Part shown: piece by piece, positions 7,166 through 15,327 of the stretch | How positions within the stretch are numbered: the first letter of the stretch is position 1 | Layout of the letters: each line of letters opens with the position of its first letter | DNA from: an uncultured Verrucomicrobiota bacterium | GTDB lineage: Bacteria; Verrucomicrobiota; Kiritimatiellia; RFP12; UBA1067 | Length of the DNA stretch: 17,119 bases | Assembly (NCBI GenBank): GCA_946631345.1 | Contig: CAMPAA010000042.1 | Location: forward strand, 1-17,119 | Direction of reading: 5' to 3' | Notes under the pieces: model-generated | Database searches by the model: none | Told to the model about the DNA's origin: nothing | Seen by the model: the letters and a program-made list of their open reading frames with translations, nothing else | Position numbers and translations under genes: made by a program

Positions 7166-8209
7166 ATGAAACAGGTTAAGGTTGGAATCGTAGGACTCGG
7201 CTTCATGGGCACTACCCACTGGGGCGTGTACGGCGGAATGAAGAACGCAAAGGTAGTTGCGCTCGCGGACGTTGACGCGAAGAAGCGCAAGGGCGACATC
7301 TCTGCGGTGGTCGGCAACATCGGCGGCGGCGACAACTCCAAGCCGCTTAACCTCGCGGGGGTGACGGTGTACGAAAGCGGCCTTGCGCTCATCGCAAACG
7401 CAGACGTGGACGTGGTTGACATCTGCGTGCCCACGCCGGACCACGCCGATCTCGTGTGCGCGGCGCTCGCCGCCGGGAAGCACGTCTTCTGCGAGAAGCC
7501 GCTCTGCCGCGACGCCGCACAACTCAAGAAGATCGTCGCCGCCGCGCGTAAGGCCAAGACCTTCTTCAACGTGGGCCTGTGCGTGCGCGCCTGGCCTGAG
7601 TATCGCCATGCGTACGAGTACTTCAGTAGCGGCAAGGCGGGGAAGATGAAGTCCGCGACCTTCAAGCGCATATCGCCCTCCGTCGATGGAAACGCCTGGC
7701 AGAATTGGTTCATGGACGGCGCGCGGTCGGGCGGCGCGCTCCTCGATCTGCACGTGCACGATACTGACGAAGTGAACTACTTCTTCGGGATGCCCAAGTC
7801 CGTGACCGCCGTCGGCGCGGCAGGCATCGTCTCGAAGGGCGGCATCGATCATGTTGTCGCCACCTACGACTACGGCGACGGAACGCTCGTAATGGCCGAG
7901 GGCGGCTGGGCGGCGGCGAAGGGGACTCCGTTCGAGATGAGCTTCACCATCGTCTGCGAGAAGGCGACGCTGAAGCTCGACGCCTCCGGCTACCACATCT
8001 ATCCGGTGAAGGGCAAGGCGCTTGCTCCAAAGCTCGACGTGAAGGCCGGGCCTACAGGCTGGCACCAGGAACTCGCCTACTTCGTCAACTGCGTGGCGAA
8101 GGGCGTGAAGCCGGAGAAGTACCAGACCATTGATTCCGTGGAGAACACCATGAAGCTGATCTTCGCCGAAGAGAAGAGCGCGAAGTCCGGAAAGGCGGTG
8201 CGGATATGA
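7166..8209 (+). CDS. Gfo/Idh/MocA-family NAD(P)-dependent oxidoreductase
   Basis: A 347-residue sugar or cyclitol dehydrogenase. The N-terminal Rossmann domain has GIVGLGFMG (residues 7-15) for the dinucleotide, then VDVVDICVPTPDHA about 81-94 and the family CEKP motif with Glu110-Lys111. The C-terminal domain has GGALLDLHVHDTDEVNYFFG about 189-208, where Asp194, His198 and Asp201 fit the D-x3-H-x2-D substrate-site motif. There is no signal peptide, so it is cytoplasmic. The start is ATG 7166 rather than an upstream in-frame GTG at 7121, which would lie on the promoter. It overlaps the next gene by 4 bp. With a TIM-barrel isomerase beside it, it probably oxidises a sugar hydroxyl, perhaps to a keto-sugar. 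Substrate unknown. Confidence 0.9.
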   Translation: MKQVKVGIVGLGFMGTTHWGVYGGMKNAKVVALADVDAKKRKGDISAVVGNIGGGDNSKPLNLAGVTVYESGLALIANADVDVVDICVPTPDHADLVCAALAAGKHVFCEKPLCRDAAQLKKIVAAARKAKTFFNVGLCVRAWPEYRHAYEYFSSGKAGKMKSATFKRISPSVDGNAWQNWFMDGARSGGALLDLHVHDTDEVNYFFGMPKSVTAVGAAGIVSKGGIDHVVATYDYGDGTLVMAEGGWAAAKGTPFEMSFTIVCEKATLKLDASGYHIYPVKGKALAPKLDVKAGPTGWHQELAYFVNCVAKGVKPEKYQTIDSVENTMKLIFAEEKSAKSGKAVRI

Positions 8210-9084
8210 GCCGATACATCGCACTTAACGGATGGATATACTGTGGATTCGGCGGCGAGAAGAAGCCGCGCGAATTCATCGACTGGGCGGCGGCGCAGGG
8301 CCTTGATGGCGTGGAGCTGACCGTCGGCGACTGCCTGCCCGTCGAGACGGACGAGGCCGAGGCGAAGGCGCTCGCCGCCTATGCGAAGGCGAAGGGCGTG
8401 GGGCTGCGTTCCCTCGCGACGGGTGCGGGCTGGGGCAAGTGGCTCTGCGCCGACGATCCCGCCGAGCGCGTAGAGGCCGTCGCCTTCGTGAAGAAGTATC
8501 TCCAGCTGGCGGCGTGGATTGGCGCGGAGACGGTGCTCGTAGTGCCGGGTGCGACGCGAGTCGCCTGGGACGCCTCCCATGCCGAGGTCTCGTACAAGAA
8601 CGCCTGGGAGAACGCCACGGCGTCGATCCGCGAACTGGTGCCGGCCGCCGAGGCGCTGGGCGTGAACCTTGCGCTTGAGAACGTCTGGAACCGATTCCTC
8701 ATCTCGCCGATGGAGTGGAAGCTCTTTCTCGACCAGTTCGGATCGAAGCGCGTGGGCATCTACTTCGATGCCGCGAACTGCTGCCTCAATTGCCGCCCAG
8801 AGGACTTCCCGGAGATACTTGGCGACCGCATCAAGGCGGTGCACCTCAAGAACTTCGAGGAGAATGATTCGGCGGGCGGGCTGCATGGATTCGGGGACGA
8901 TCTCTTCAAGGGCGTCGTGGACTTCAAGAAGCTCTTCGCCGCCTTCGCGAAGATCGGCTATGAAGGCCCGTTCACGGTTGAGATGATTCCGTTCTCGCGT
9001 CTGCCGGACCTCGTAATGCCCGATGCCGCGCTTGCAGAGAAGATGGCCGTTCAGATCAAGGAGCTCAAGGCCATGGCATCTTAG
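8206..9084 (+). CDS. TIM-barrel sugar isomerase/epimerase (AP endonuclease 2 superfamily)
   Basis: A 292-residue protein of the xylose isomerase-like TIM-barrel superfamily, which also holds sugar 3-epimerases, IolE/IolI-type enzymes and deglycosylating lyases. Candidate metal ligands sit at barrel strand ends in the expected order: Glu158 (NLALEN), Asp188 (GIYFDAAN), His213 (AVHLKNF) and Glu259 (FTVEM). Glu37 in GVELTVGD is the usual early strand acid. ATG 8206 overlaps the oxidoreductase stop (ATGA), so they are translationally coupled and likely act on the same pathway. No signal peptide is present. Epimerase, isomerase, dehydratase and lyase activities cannot be separated from sequence alone. 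Confidence 0.85.
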   Translation: MSRYIALNGWIYCGFGGEKKPREFIDWAAAQGLDGVELTVGDCLPVETDEAEAKALAAYAKAKGVGLRSLATGAGWGKWLCADDPAERVEAVAFVKKYLQLAAWIGAETVLVVPGATRVAWDASHAEVSYKNAWENATASIRELVPAAEALGVNLALENVWNRFLISPMEWKLFLDQFGSKRVGIYFDAANCCLNCRPEDFPEILGDRIKAVHLKNFEENDSAGGLHGFGDDLFKGVVDFKKLFAAFAKIGYEGPFTVEMIPFSRLPDLVMPDAALAEKMAVQIKELKAMAS

Positions 9085-9143
9085 AAATTGGCTTCGCGCC
9101 ATTCGTCCACAATTCGTCAACCTCGCTAAAAGGAGCAGTCAAA
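9085..9143 (+). promoter_or_regulatory. Short spacer with strong ribosome binding site
   Basis: AAGGAG at 9130-9135 lies eight bases before ATG 9144. The spacer also holds ATTCGTC twice (9101-9107 and 9112-9118, 11-bp period). I see no clear promoter or terminator, so the LamG gene is probably read from the upstream promoter. Confidence 0.6.
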
Positions 9144-11627
9144 ATGAAGCAGTTGCTGATAACTGGAGTGATATCGATAGTTGCATTGGGCGCATTCGCC
9201 TACGATAGTTCCAGCTACGTGCAGAGCGGACTGATCGCCCAGTGGGACGGCATTGACAACGCCGGCACTGGAACTCACGACCCGAACGCGACGGTCTGGA
9301 AGGACCTCAAGGGCAGCCTTGACATGACATTGACGACCAAGGGGCGATGGAACATTCTCGGCAACGCTCTGCATGTCAACGGCATGGGCGCACAAGGCAC
9401 AAGCGCCGCGCCGGCGTATAAGACGATAGAGATTGTGTTCAAGATGTCCAAGATGAACGGGCAGGTGTTGTTCGCAAGCGGACTCAAGTCGCGGATTGTT
9501 GCACTCGACCCCAGAGATTCCGCTGAAAAGCAGGTCTATTTCAACGGCAACGGCAGTTCCGGCGGCAACGACAAGTGTTTCAAGTGGTCGCTTGACACCG
9601 AGGCGCTTTGCACGGCGACGGCCACATACACGGGCGACAATGTCGCGGACGTGTATTGCGACGGTGCCGTTCGCGATGACGGAAACCACGCCAACAACTG
9701 GTTAGTCGGTGACGCCAAGGTTGCAGTCGGCGGCAGACTTCTTAATGAATCCTATCCTTGGTTCGGCGAGATTTACGCCATCCGCCTTTACGACACTGTG
9801 CTGACGGCGGAGGAAATCGCCGCCAACGCCGCCATCGACCGCGCCAGGTTCCAGCCGTCCGAAAGCTCTCTTTACGTGCAGGACGGGCTGATTGCGCAGT
9901 GGGACGGCAAAGACAACGCCGGAAGGGGCGTCCACGACGCGGCGGCGACGGTGTGGAAGGATCTTGTGGGCGACCTCGATCTCTCGTTGACGGAGGACGG
10001 TAGCTGGAACGCGGACGGCGACGCGCTTGTCGTCAACGGGCCGTCAGCCGTCGGAGAGACAGCTGCGCCCGCATATCAGACAATCGAAGTAGTCTATCGC
10101 ATGACGAGGAGCGGCGGGCGAATTCTTCTGAACAGTGGCGACGATGCGCGGCATGTCCTGTTCGACTCAAGCAAAGTGTATCTTGATGGCTGCTACTATC
10201 AGGGTCCCACCACGCCGTACGCCAGTTTCACGCTCAACACAAATGAGGTTTGCAGTCTCGCCGGTGTTTACGAAGGCGATTCTGTTGCGTCGCTCTACTT
10301 CGACGGCGCGCAGAAGAACGACGGACTGCACAACAACTACTGGTCTTCCAGCAAAACGCTTGTCCTCGGCGGCAGGTTGATAGAGGGCTACAATTCCTAT
10401 CCATGGTATGGCGAGATATACGCAATCCGCCTCTATAACCGACGTCTGACGAAGGCCGAGCTGTCGTACAACAACAAGATCGACAGGCTTCGCTTCTTGT
10501 CTAACAAAAACTACAAGGGCCGCGACGCGCTTCTTGCGCAGTGGGACGGCGAAAACAACTTTGCGGCAGGTGTTGCGCACAATCCGGAGTCTGCAACCTG
10601 GAACGATCTGAAGGGTGCGTATGACTTGACGCTCACCGCAAACGGTTCATGGGCGGCGTCGGGCAATGGACTCGTTGCGAATGGTGCAGCGGCGTACCGC
10701 AACAGCGCGGCGCCTGCGTACAGGACGTTCGAGGTCGCCTATCGTGATACGGATAAGACCAGCGCCGGTCGCTTCCTGTTCAATAGCGGAAATTCGGGGC
10801 GTCAGATAGCCGTGTTTAACGGAGTCGGAACGATGGCGTGGTTTTCCGGTCTCGTCGGCAGTCATCAGATCGTAAAATGGGATTTCAACGCCAATGCCGT
10901 GCGCACGATGGCGGCGACTTACACCAATGCTTCCGCGACGGCCGAGTTCGCCTATGGCGATGGCGCAAGAAGGTCTGACGGCGCGTACAGCGACAGCTGG
11001 AGCACCTGCGAATCAAAAATCATCGTCGGCGATAACAAGACAGGCGGAAATCGTCCCTGGGGCGGAGAGGTGTATGCGATCCGCCTGTACAATCGTGAGC
11101 TGTCAGACGCCGAAATCGCGTTCAACTCTGCTCTCGACAAGAAGCGCATTGCGCTTGGCGCGAAGACGGTGACATGGGGCGGCGGCGACGGCGACTTCTC
11201 CGCGAAGGCGAACTGGACGGGCGGTGTGCTGCCGCGCTACATGGACAACGCGGAAATCTCGTCCGGCACGGCGGTTGTTAAAGAAGAGGTTGTCGGCTCG
11301 CTTTCGATTGGAGCGTCCGCCGCGCTGTCTTTTGCTCTGCCGGCAGATCCCGACGTCGTTCCGCTCACAATCCTTGGCGGAATGACCGCCGATGCGGGCG
11401 CGGGGATACAGCTGGACGCGGCGGCGTTCAGCAAGAAGCATCCGCAGGAGAGCGTCACGATCATTGAATGCGGCAAAGACTCGACCGCAGCGCTGAATGT
11501 GCTTGCCGCAAACCTCTCCTTCGTCAACACAGGTATCGCCCGGCGCGGAACTGTCGCCGTGGCCGATGGCACAAGGCTCGTCTATACCGCGCCGCATAAA
11601 CCTGGCACGGCAATCATAATTCAGTGA
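9144..11627 (+). CDS. Secreted protein with three LamG/concanavalin-like repeats
   Basis: An 827-residue exported protein. Residues 1-19 are a signal peptide (MKQLLITGVISIVALGAFA, cleavage before Tyr20). Three homologous units follow, about 25-236, 244-451 and 459-669. Each begins LIAQWDG or LLAQWDG, continues with a WKDL/WNDL turn and ends with GE(I/V)YAIRLY...L...E(I/L) and an (I/L)D(R/K) helix. This matches the LamG/laminin_G_3 jelly-roll fold, usually carbohydrate or adhesion modules. Residues about 673-827 are a different beta-rich tail opening VTWGGGDGDFSAKANWTGGVLP, like autotransporter-associated strand repeats. I see no LPXTG, PEP-CTERM, Por sorting tail or autotransporter barrel, and no catalytic motif. 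It overlaps the next gene by 4 bp (GTGA). Likely role: binding an extracellular glycan handled by the neighbouring enzymes. Confidence 0.85.
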   Translation: MKQLLITGVISIVALGAFAYDSSSYVQSGLIAQWDGIDNAGTGTHDPNATVWKDLKGSLDMTLTTKGRWNILGNALHVNGMGAQGTSAAPAYKTIEIVFKMSKMNGQVLFASGLKSRIVALDPRDSAEKQVYFNGNGSSGGNDKCFKWSLDTEALCTATATYTGDNVADVYCDGAVRDDGNHANNWLVGDAKVAVGGRLLNESYPWFGEIYAIRLYDTVLTAEEIAANAAIDRARFQPSESSLYVQDGLIAQWDGKDNAGRGVHDAAATVWKDLVGDLDLSLTEDGSWNADGDALVVNGPSAVGETAAPAYQTIEVVYRMTRSGGRILLNSGDDARHVLFDSSKVYLDGCYYQGPTTPYASFTLNTNEVCSLAGVYEGDSVASLYFDGAQKNDGLHNNYWSSSKTLVLGGRLIEGYNSYPWYGEIYAIRLYNRRLTKAELSYNNKIDRLRFLSNKNYKGRDALLAQWDGENNFAAGVAHNPESATWNDLKGAYDLTLTANGSWAASGNGLVANGAAAYRNSAAPAYRTFEVAYRDTDKTSAGRFLFNSGNSGRQIAVFNGVGTMAWFSGLVGSHQIVKWDFNANAVRTMAATYTNASATAEFAYGDGARRSDGAYSDSWSTCESKIIVGDNKTGGNRPWGGEVYAIRLYNRELSDAEIAFNSALDKKRIALGAKTVTWGGGDGDFSAKANWTGGVLPRYMDNAEISSGTAVVKEEVVGSLSIGASAALSFALPADPDVVPLTILGGMTADAGAGIQLDAAAFSKKHPQESVTIIECGKDSTAALNVLAANLSFVNTGIARRGTVAVADGTRLVYTAPHKPGTAIIIQ
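9216..11150 (+). repeat. Three tandem LamG-domain coding repeats (about 640 bp each)
   Basis: Units lie at about 9216-9851, 9873-10496 and 10518-11150. Similarity is visible in DNA at the unit starts, for example cagtgggacggc at 9239, 9898 and 10540. Units 1 and 2 are more alike than either is to unit 3, which suggests stepwise internal duplication. Confidence 0.8.
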
Positions 11628-12523
11628 AGTCCATGCATAGAAGCGCCATTATCTCAGCGGTTTTCTGTCTTGCGGCGGCGGCGTTCGCCTCGCCGATTAG
11701 GCTTGGCACGTGGAACATACGGCTCGCCACGATGGACAAGTGGGAGAAGAACCCGCGCTTTCCGAAATGGGAGGCGCGGATGCCACGCGTCACCGGACTG
11801 ATCGAGGAGAAGGGCTTCGACCTGATGGGGCTTCAGGAAGTCTGCTCGCAGCAGGCGGACTACATCCGCAATGCGTTTCCGGGCTGGGGGCTCGTGGGCG
11901 TGGCTACGAACGACACAGAGCGCGGCAACACGGGCCATGCCAACGGCATCTTCTTCAGGAAGGACAGGTTCAGGGTGCTGGACTGGGGCTGGTTTGCAAT
12001 CTCCGAGACGCCGGACGTGCCAGGGTCGAAGTCGTGGAAGACGATGTGCATACGCTCCTGCACATGGGCGAAGATGGAGGACATGAAGGACAAGCGCGAG
12101 TTCCTGTTCTTCAACACCCATTTCGACCACCGCAGCCAGGAGGCGCGCGAGAAGGGCATGGCGCTCATCCTTGCCGAGATTCGCGCCCGCAACACGAAGA
12201 ATCTGCCGGTGATGCTCATGGGCGACTTCAACTCACGCGCCGAGTCGCCGCAGATTCAGCTTGCCAAGAAGACGCTGGCGCGCGCCTACGAAATAAGCGA
12301 AACGCCGCCGACCGGCCCGTTCCGCACGGACAACTGCTGGCGCTTCGTGCCGCCGGAGAAGGAGGACGCGAAGGCGGGCAACCGCATCGACCACATCTTC
12401 CTCACGCCAGGCACGCGCGTGGCGAGCCATGAGACGTTCGGCGACTTCTACGGCGACAACTTCTATCCATCCGACCACTTCCCGATGAAGGCGGTGATCG
12501 AGCTGGGTGCGTTGGGCAAGTGA
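11624..12523 (+). CDS. Secreted endonuclease/exonuclease/phosphatase-family hydrolase
   Basis: A 299-residue EEP-fold (DNase I-like) metallohydrolase with an N-terminal signal peptide (hydrophobic core about 8-22, cleavage after AFA before Ser24). Family motifs are all present: GTWNIR (Asn31), GLQEV (Glu72), NTHFDHR (His166), MGDFNS (Asp201, Asn203), NRIDHIF (Asp256) and SDHFP (Asp284, His285). The active site is therefore complete. Members cleave nucleic acids, phosphoinositides, sphingomyelin or other phosphodiesters, and the sequence does not tell which. GTG 11624 overlaps the LamG stop as GTGA; ATG 11633 is an alternative and keeps the signal peptide. Coupling to a secreted LamG protein suggests the two act together outside the cytoplasm. 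Confidence 0.87.
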   Translation: MKSMHRSAIISAVFCLAAAAFASPIRLGTWNIRLATMDKWEKNPRFPKWEARMPRVTGLIEEKGFDLMGLQEVCSQQADYIRNAFPGWGLVGVATNDTERGNTGHANGIFFRKDRFRVLDWGWFAISETPDVPGSKSWKTMCIRSCTWAKMEDMKDKREFLFFNTHFDHRSQEAREKGMALILAEIRARNTKNLPVMLMGDFNSRAESPQIQLAKKTLARAYEISETPPTGPFRTDNCWRFVPPEKEDAKAGNRIDHIFLTPGTRVASHETFGDFYGDNFYPSDHFPMKAVIELGALGK

Positions 12524-12540
12524 ACGACGTTGATTAAGCC

Positions 12541-12574
12541 TAAAAACGGCAGTTGAGGGCGCACGTGGTTTTTA
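12541..12574. terminator. Possible weak bidirectional terminator
   Basis: TAAAAAC (12541-12547) and GTTTTTA (12568-12574) form a perfect 7-bp inverted repeat, giving a T-run on either strand just after the EEP gene and downstream of clpC. There is no GC-rich stem, so this is speculative. Confidence 0.25.
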
Positions 12575-12581
12575 TATTTCG

Positions 12582-12605
12582 CGCAGAGGCGCAGAGACGC
12601 GGAGG
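12582..12605. repeat. Three tandem CGCrGAGr octamers
   Basis: CGCAGAGG, CGCAGAGA and CGCGGAGG follow each other without gaps. From memory, similar CGCAGAGR strings recur between genes in several phyla, including PVC bacteria and cyanobacteria. Copy number in this genome cannot be judged from one window. Confidence 0.6.
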
Positions 12606-12701
12606 TTTATGGGGGTTATAAGACAATTGAATGCGTTTTCATGCGAGGCAAGAACCAATGAAATTCCGCCGTCGTTCTGGCTGTGGCGCATGAAGCGCAT
12701 G

Positions 12702-12721
12702 GGCGCGGCAGCTGCCGCGCC
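12702..12721. repeat. Perfect 20-bp GC-rich palindrome
   Basis: GGCGCGGCAGCTGCCGCGCC is its own reverse complement. As RNA it could fold with an 8-bp stem and AGCT loop. It lies downstream of clpC on the minus strand with no T-run directly after it, so it may be a hairpin that stabilises the mRNA 3' end or a protein site rather than a standard terminator. Confidence 0.5.
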
Positions 12722-12813
12722 ATTTGCGTATTGTGAGTAGGTGAGAGGTTGCGCCGAATCGGCGGGGTTCAGCTCCGTTCCATGATGGATGGGCTGTTGC
12801 ATTTACAGACGGC

Positions 12814-15327
12814 TCACTGCCTGAATGAAAGTTTGCCGTCCTTCGTGGTGGTGCATTTGATCCTGCCTGGCTTGAGCGAGCCGCCGAGCAGAAGTTCTGC
12901 GAGCGGATCCTCGACATGGCGCTGAACGGCGCGGCGGAGCGGGCGGGCGCCCATTGCATCGTCCGAGCCCTGATTGACGAGGAACGCGACGGCCTTCTTG
13001 TCCAGCTCCAGGGTCATATCCTTTTCGGATAGGCGGCTGCGGAGCAGCGCCAATTCCAGGCCGAGGATCGTCTCAACGTTCTTTGTGTCGAGCTTGCGGA
13101 ACACGATCGTCTCGTCGAACCTGTTCAGCAGCTCCGGACGGAATGTGCGCTTGGCTTCGCCGAGCAGCTTTTCCTTGAGTGTATCGTAGGAGGTGGAAGC
13201 CTCCTCCTGCGAGAATCCGAACGACTTGCCCTCCCGGGCGAAGTCGAATCCGAGATTTGCGGTGGCGATTATGATGGTGTTCCTGAAGTCAATCGCGCGT
13301 CCCTGGCCGTCGGTGAGCTTGCCTTCGTCCAGAATCTGCAGCAGCATGTTCATCACGTCTGGCGACGCCTTCTCGAACTCGTCGAACAGCACCACGGAGT
13401 ACGGACGGCGGCGGACACGCTCCGTCAATTGGCCGCCTTCGTCGTAGCCCACGTATCCGGGCGGCGCGCCGACGAGGCGTGAGGACGTGAACTTCTCCGA
13501 GAATTCGGTCATGTCGAGCGAGATGAGCGCCTTGGGGTCGCCATACACCTTTTCCGCAAGCATCTTGGCGAGAAGCGTCTTGCCAACACCCGTGGGGCCG
13601 AGGAACAGGAAGCTGCCGATCGGCCGCTTCGGGTCGCCGAGGTTTGCGCGGCTGCGGCGCAGTGCACGCGCTATGGAGGATATTGCCTCGGTCTGGCCTA
13701 TCACGACCGTGTTCAGGTCCTTTTCTATGCCAAGGAGCTTTTCTGCTGCGGCAAAGCTCATTCGCTCCACTGGAACTCCGCTAATGGATGCGACCGTGGC
13801 GGCGATGTCGTCGGCGGTGACAGCGACGAATTTCTCGGCGTGCTCAGCCCTCCATGCGTCGAGCTTTTTGCGAAGCTCGGCCTTGGCGGACTTCTCGGCA
13901 TCTCGCCATTTTGCGGCCTCCTCGTAGACTCCGCGGTTGGCGGCATCCTGCTTCTTCAGGTTGAGTTCAGCTATGTGATCCTCTTCGGCGCGCATGTCCG
14001 GCGGGCGCACGGCGTTCTTCATCCGTACGCGCGAACCCGTCTCGTCGATGGCGTCGATGGCTTTGTCCGGAAGGAGCCTTGCCGGCAGGTAGCGAGCCGT
14101 CAGACGCACTGCGGCCTGGAGCGCCTCGGGATCGTACTTTACGTTGTGGTGCTTCTCGTAGCGCGGTGCGATGCCTTTTAGGATCTCGACGGTGTCCTCC
14201 TGCGACGGCTCCTCGACCATCACACTCTGGAAACGGCGTTCGAGGGCGGCATCCTTCTCGATGGATTTGTGGTACTCCTTCATCGTGGTGGCACCGATCA
14301 CCTGTATCTCGCCACGCGCCAGAGACGGCTTCAGTATGTTGGCGGCGTCCATCGCGCCCTCCGCCCCGCCAGCGCCCACGAGAGTATGTATCTCATCAAG
14401 GAACAGGATGCAGTTCTTGGTGTTCTTTGCTTCCTCTATGAGCTGCTTGAGGCGCTCCTCAAACTGTCCACGGTACATCGTACCTGCCACGACTCTGGTC
14501 ATGTCGAGAGAAATGACCCTCTTTGCGCGCATGCGTTCAGGTGCGTCTCCGGCGGCTATCGCCTCGGCCAGTCCTTCCACGACTGCGGTCTTGCCTACTC
14601 CGGCCTCTCCGATAAGCACTGCGTTGTTCTTGGTACGGCGCGCAAGGATCTGAATGATGCGCTCAATCTCCTTTTTCCGTCCTATCACTGGATCCAGTTC
14701 GCCGTTCGCCGCAGCTTTCGTGAGATCACGACCATAGGTGTTCAGGGCGGGCGTCTTGATCTTTTTGCCGCCCTTGGCGGATTTCCCGTCCGGTTCCGAG
14801 ATGTCGGAGTCGTCATCCTCGTCGCCGGATGCGTCCGGCTCTGGGTCGGCAGTGGATTCCGCGTTGCGCCTGGTGTCGTCGGCTCTGTCTGACGCGTCTG
14901 CGGAGGTGTCGCCGGCATTCAGGAAAGTCTCCGCGGTGATTTCGTGGCCGAAGAGAATCTGCGCGCCGACGGACTCGCCCTCGCGTAGCATTGCGAGCAC
15001 TATGTGTTCCGTGCCGATTTTCTCGGCCTTCATTCGCATTGCCTCGATCTTTGCGAACTCCAGTATCTTCCTTGTGCGTGCAGTGAGCGGCAATGAACCT
15101 CGCGACATGAGGGCTTCGCCGCGTCCGATCATGCGGTCAAGCTCCATGCCGAGGTCTTCGTTGTCGAGGCCGAGTGCCGCAAGGCGCTTGCACGCGTTGC
15201 AGTTCTCCATCTTGAGGATGCAGGCGAGCACGTGTTCGGTGCCGATGTATGCGTGGTTGTAGTGGCGGGCGACGGCTTCCGCGCCGTCGAGCGCCTGTTG
15301 TGCGTATGGTGTGTAGATTTCGTTCAT
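12814..15327 (-). CDS. clpC: ClpC-type AAA+ unfoldase (ClpA/B family)
   Basis: An 837-residue Hsp100 ATPase that unfolds proteins for ClpP. Order: Clp_N double repeat about 1-140 (IGTEHVLACIL, IGTEHIVLAML); an unusually long acidic linker about 141-190; D1 with Walker A GEAGVGKT (240-247), pore loop YRG near 285 and Walker B ILFLDE (307-312); a short middle domain with a UVR-like helix pair about 446-490, the McsA/MecA contact site in ClpC; D2 with Walker A GPTGVGKT (577-584), GYVGYD pore loop and VVLFDE Walker B; FGF at 703-705 in the ClpP-docking loop position. The short M domain and FGF loop make this ClpC, not ClpB. ATG 15327 overlaps the McsB-like gene (ATGA) with AAGGA upstream; the longer open frame to 15570 is overlap with that gene. 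Confidence 0.96.
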   Translation of the reverse strand: MNEIYTPYAQQALDGAEAVARHYNHAYIGTEHVLACILKMENCNACKRLAALGLDNEDLGMELDRMIGRGEALMSRGSLPLTARTRKILEFAKIEAMRMKAEKIGTEHIVLAMLREGESVGAQILFGHEITAETFLNAGDTSADASDRADDTRRNAESTADPEPDASGDEDDDSDISEPDGKSAKGGKKIKTPALNTYGRDLTKAAANGELDPVIGRKKEIERIIQILARRTKNNAVLIGEAGVGKTAVVEGLAEAIAAGDAPERMRAKRVISLDMTRVVAGTMYRGQFEERLKQLIEEAKNTKNCILFLDEIHTLVGAGGAEGAMDAANILKPSLARGEIQVIGATTMKEYHKSIEKDAALERRFQSVMVEEPSQEDTVEILKGIAPRYEKHHNVKYDPEALQAAVRLTARYLPARLLPDKAIDAIDETGSRVRMKNAVRPPDMRAEEDHIAELNLKKQDAANRGVYEEAAKWRDAEKSAKAELRKKLDAWRAEHAEKFVAVTADDIAATVASISGVPVERMSFAAAEKLLGIEKDLNTVVIGQTEAISSIARALRRSRANLGDPKRPIGSFLFLGPTGVGKTLLAKMLAEKVYGDPKALISLDMTEFSEKFTSSRLVGAPPGYVGYDEGGQLTERVRRRPYSVVLFDEFEKASPDVMNMLLQILDEGKLTDGQGRAIDFRNTIIIATANLGFDFAREGKSFGFSQEEASTSYDTLKEKLLGEAKRTFRPELLNRFDETIVFRKLDTKNVETILGLELALLRSRLSEKDMTLELDKKAVAFLVNQGSDDAMGARPLRRAVQRHVEDPLAELLLGGSLKPGRIKCTTTKDGKLSFRQ

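Larger units (their letters stand above)
12524..12813. other. 290-bp intergenic region between convergent operons
   Basis: I see no convincing gene here. It holds a weak terminator candidate (12541-12574), a tandem octamer repeat (12582-12605) and a perfect 20-bp palindrome (12702-12721). A 76-codon frame is open on the minus strand but has no recognisable protein features. Confidence 0.7.

Noticed and set aside
7031..8224. 397-codon minus-strand frame opposite the oxidoreductase gene
   Set aside because: It is antisense to a gene with complete family motifs. Long antisense frames are common in GC-rich DNA and the translation has no domain.
11540..11627. PEP-CTERM or similar sorting signal on the LamG protein
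   Set aside because: There is no PEP motif, hydrophobic helix or basic tail at the C terminus.
12572..12802. 76-codon minus-strand frame after clpC
   Set aside because: It runs through the octamer repeat and the palindrome, has no recognisable motif and no clear ribosome site. It is more likely repeat-derived non-coding DNA.
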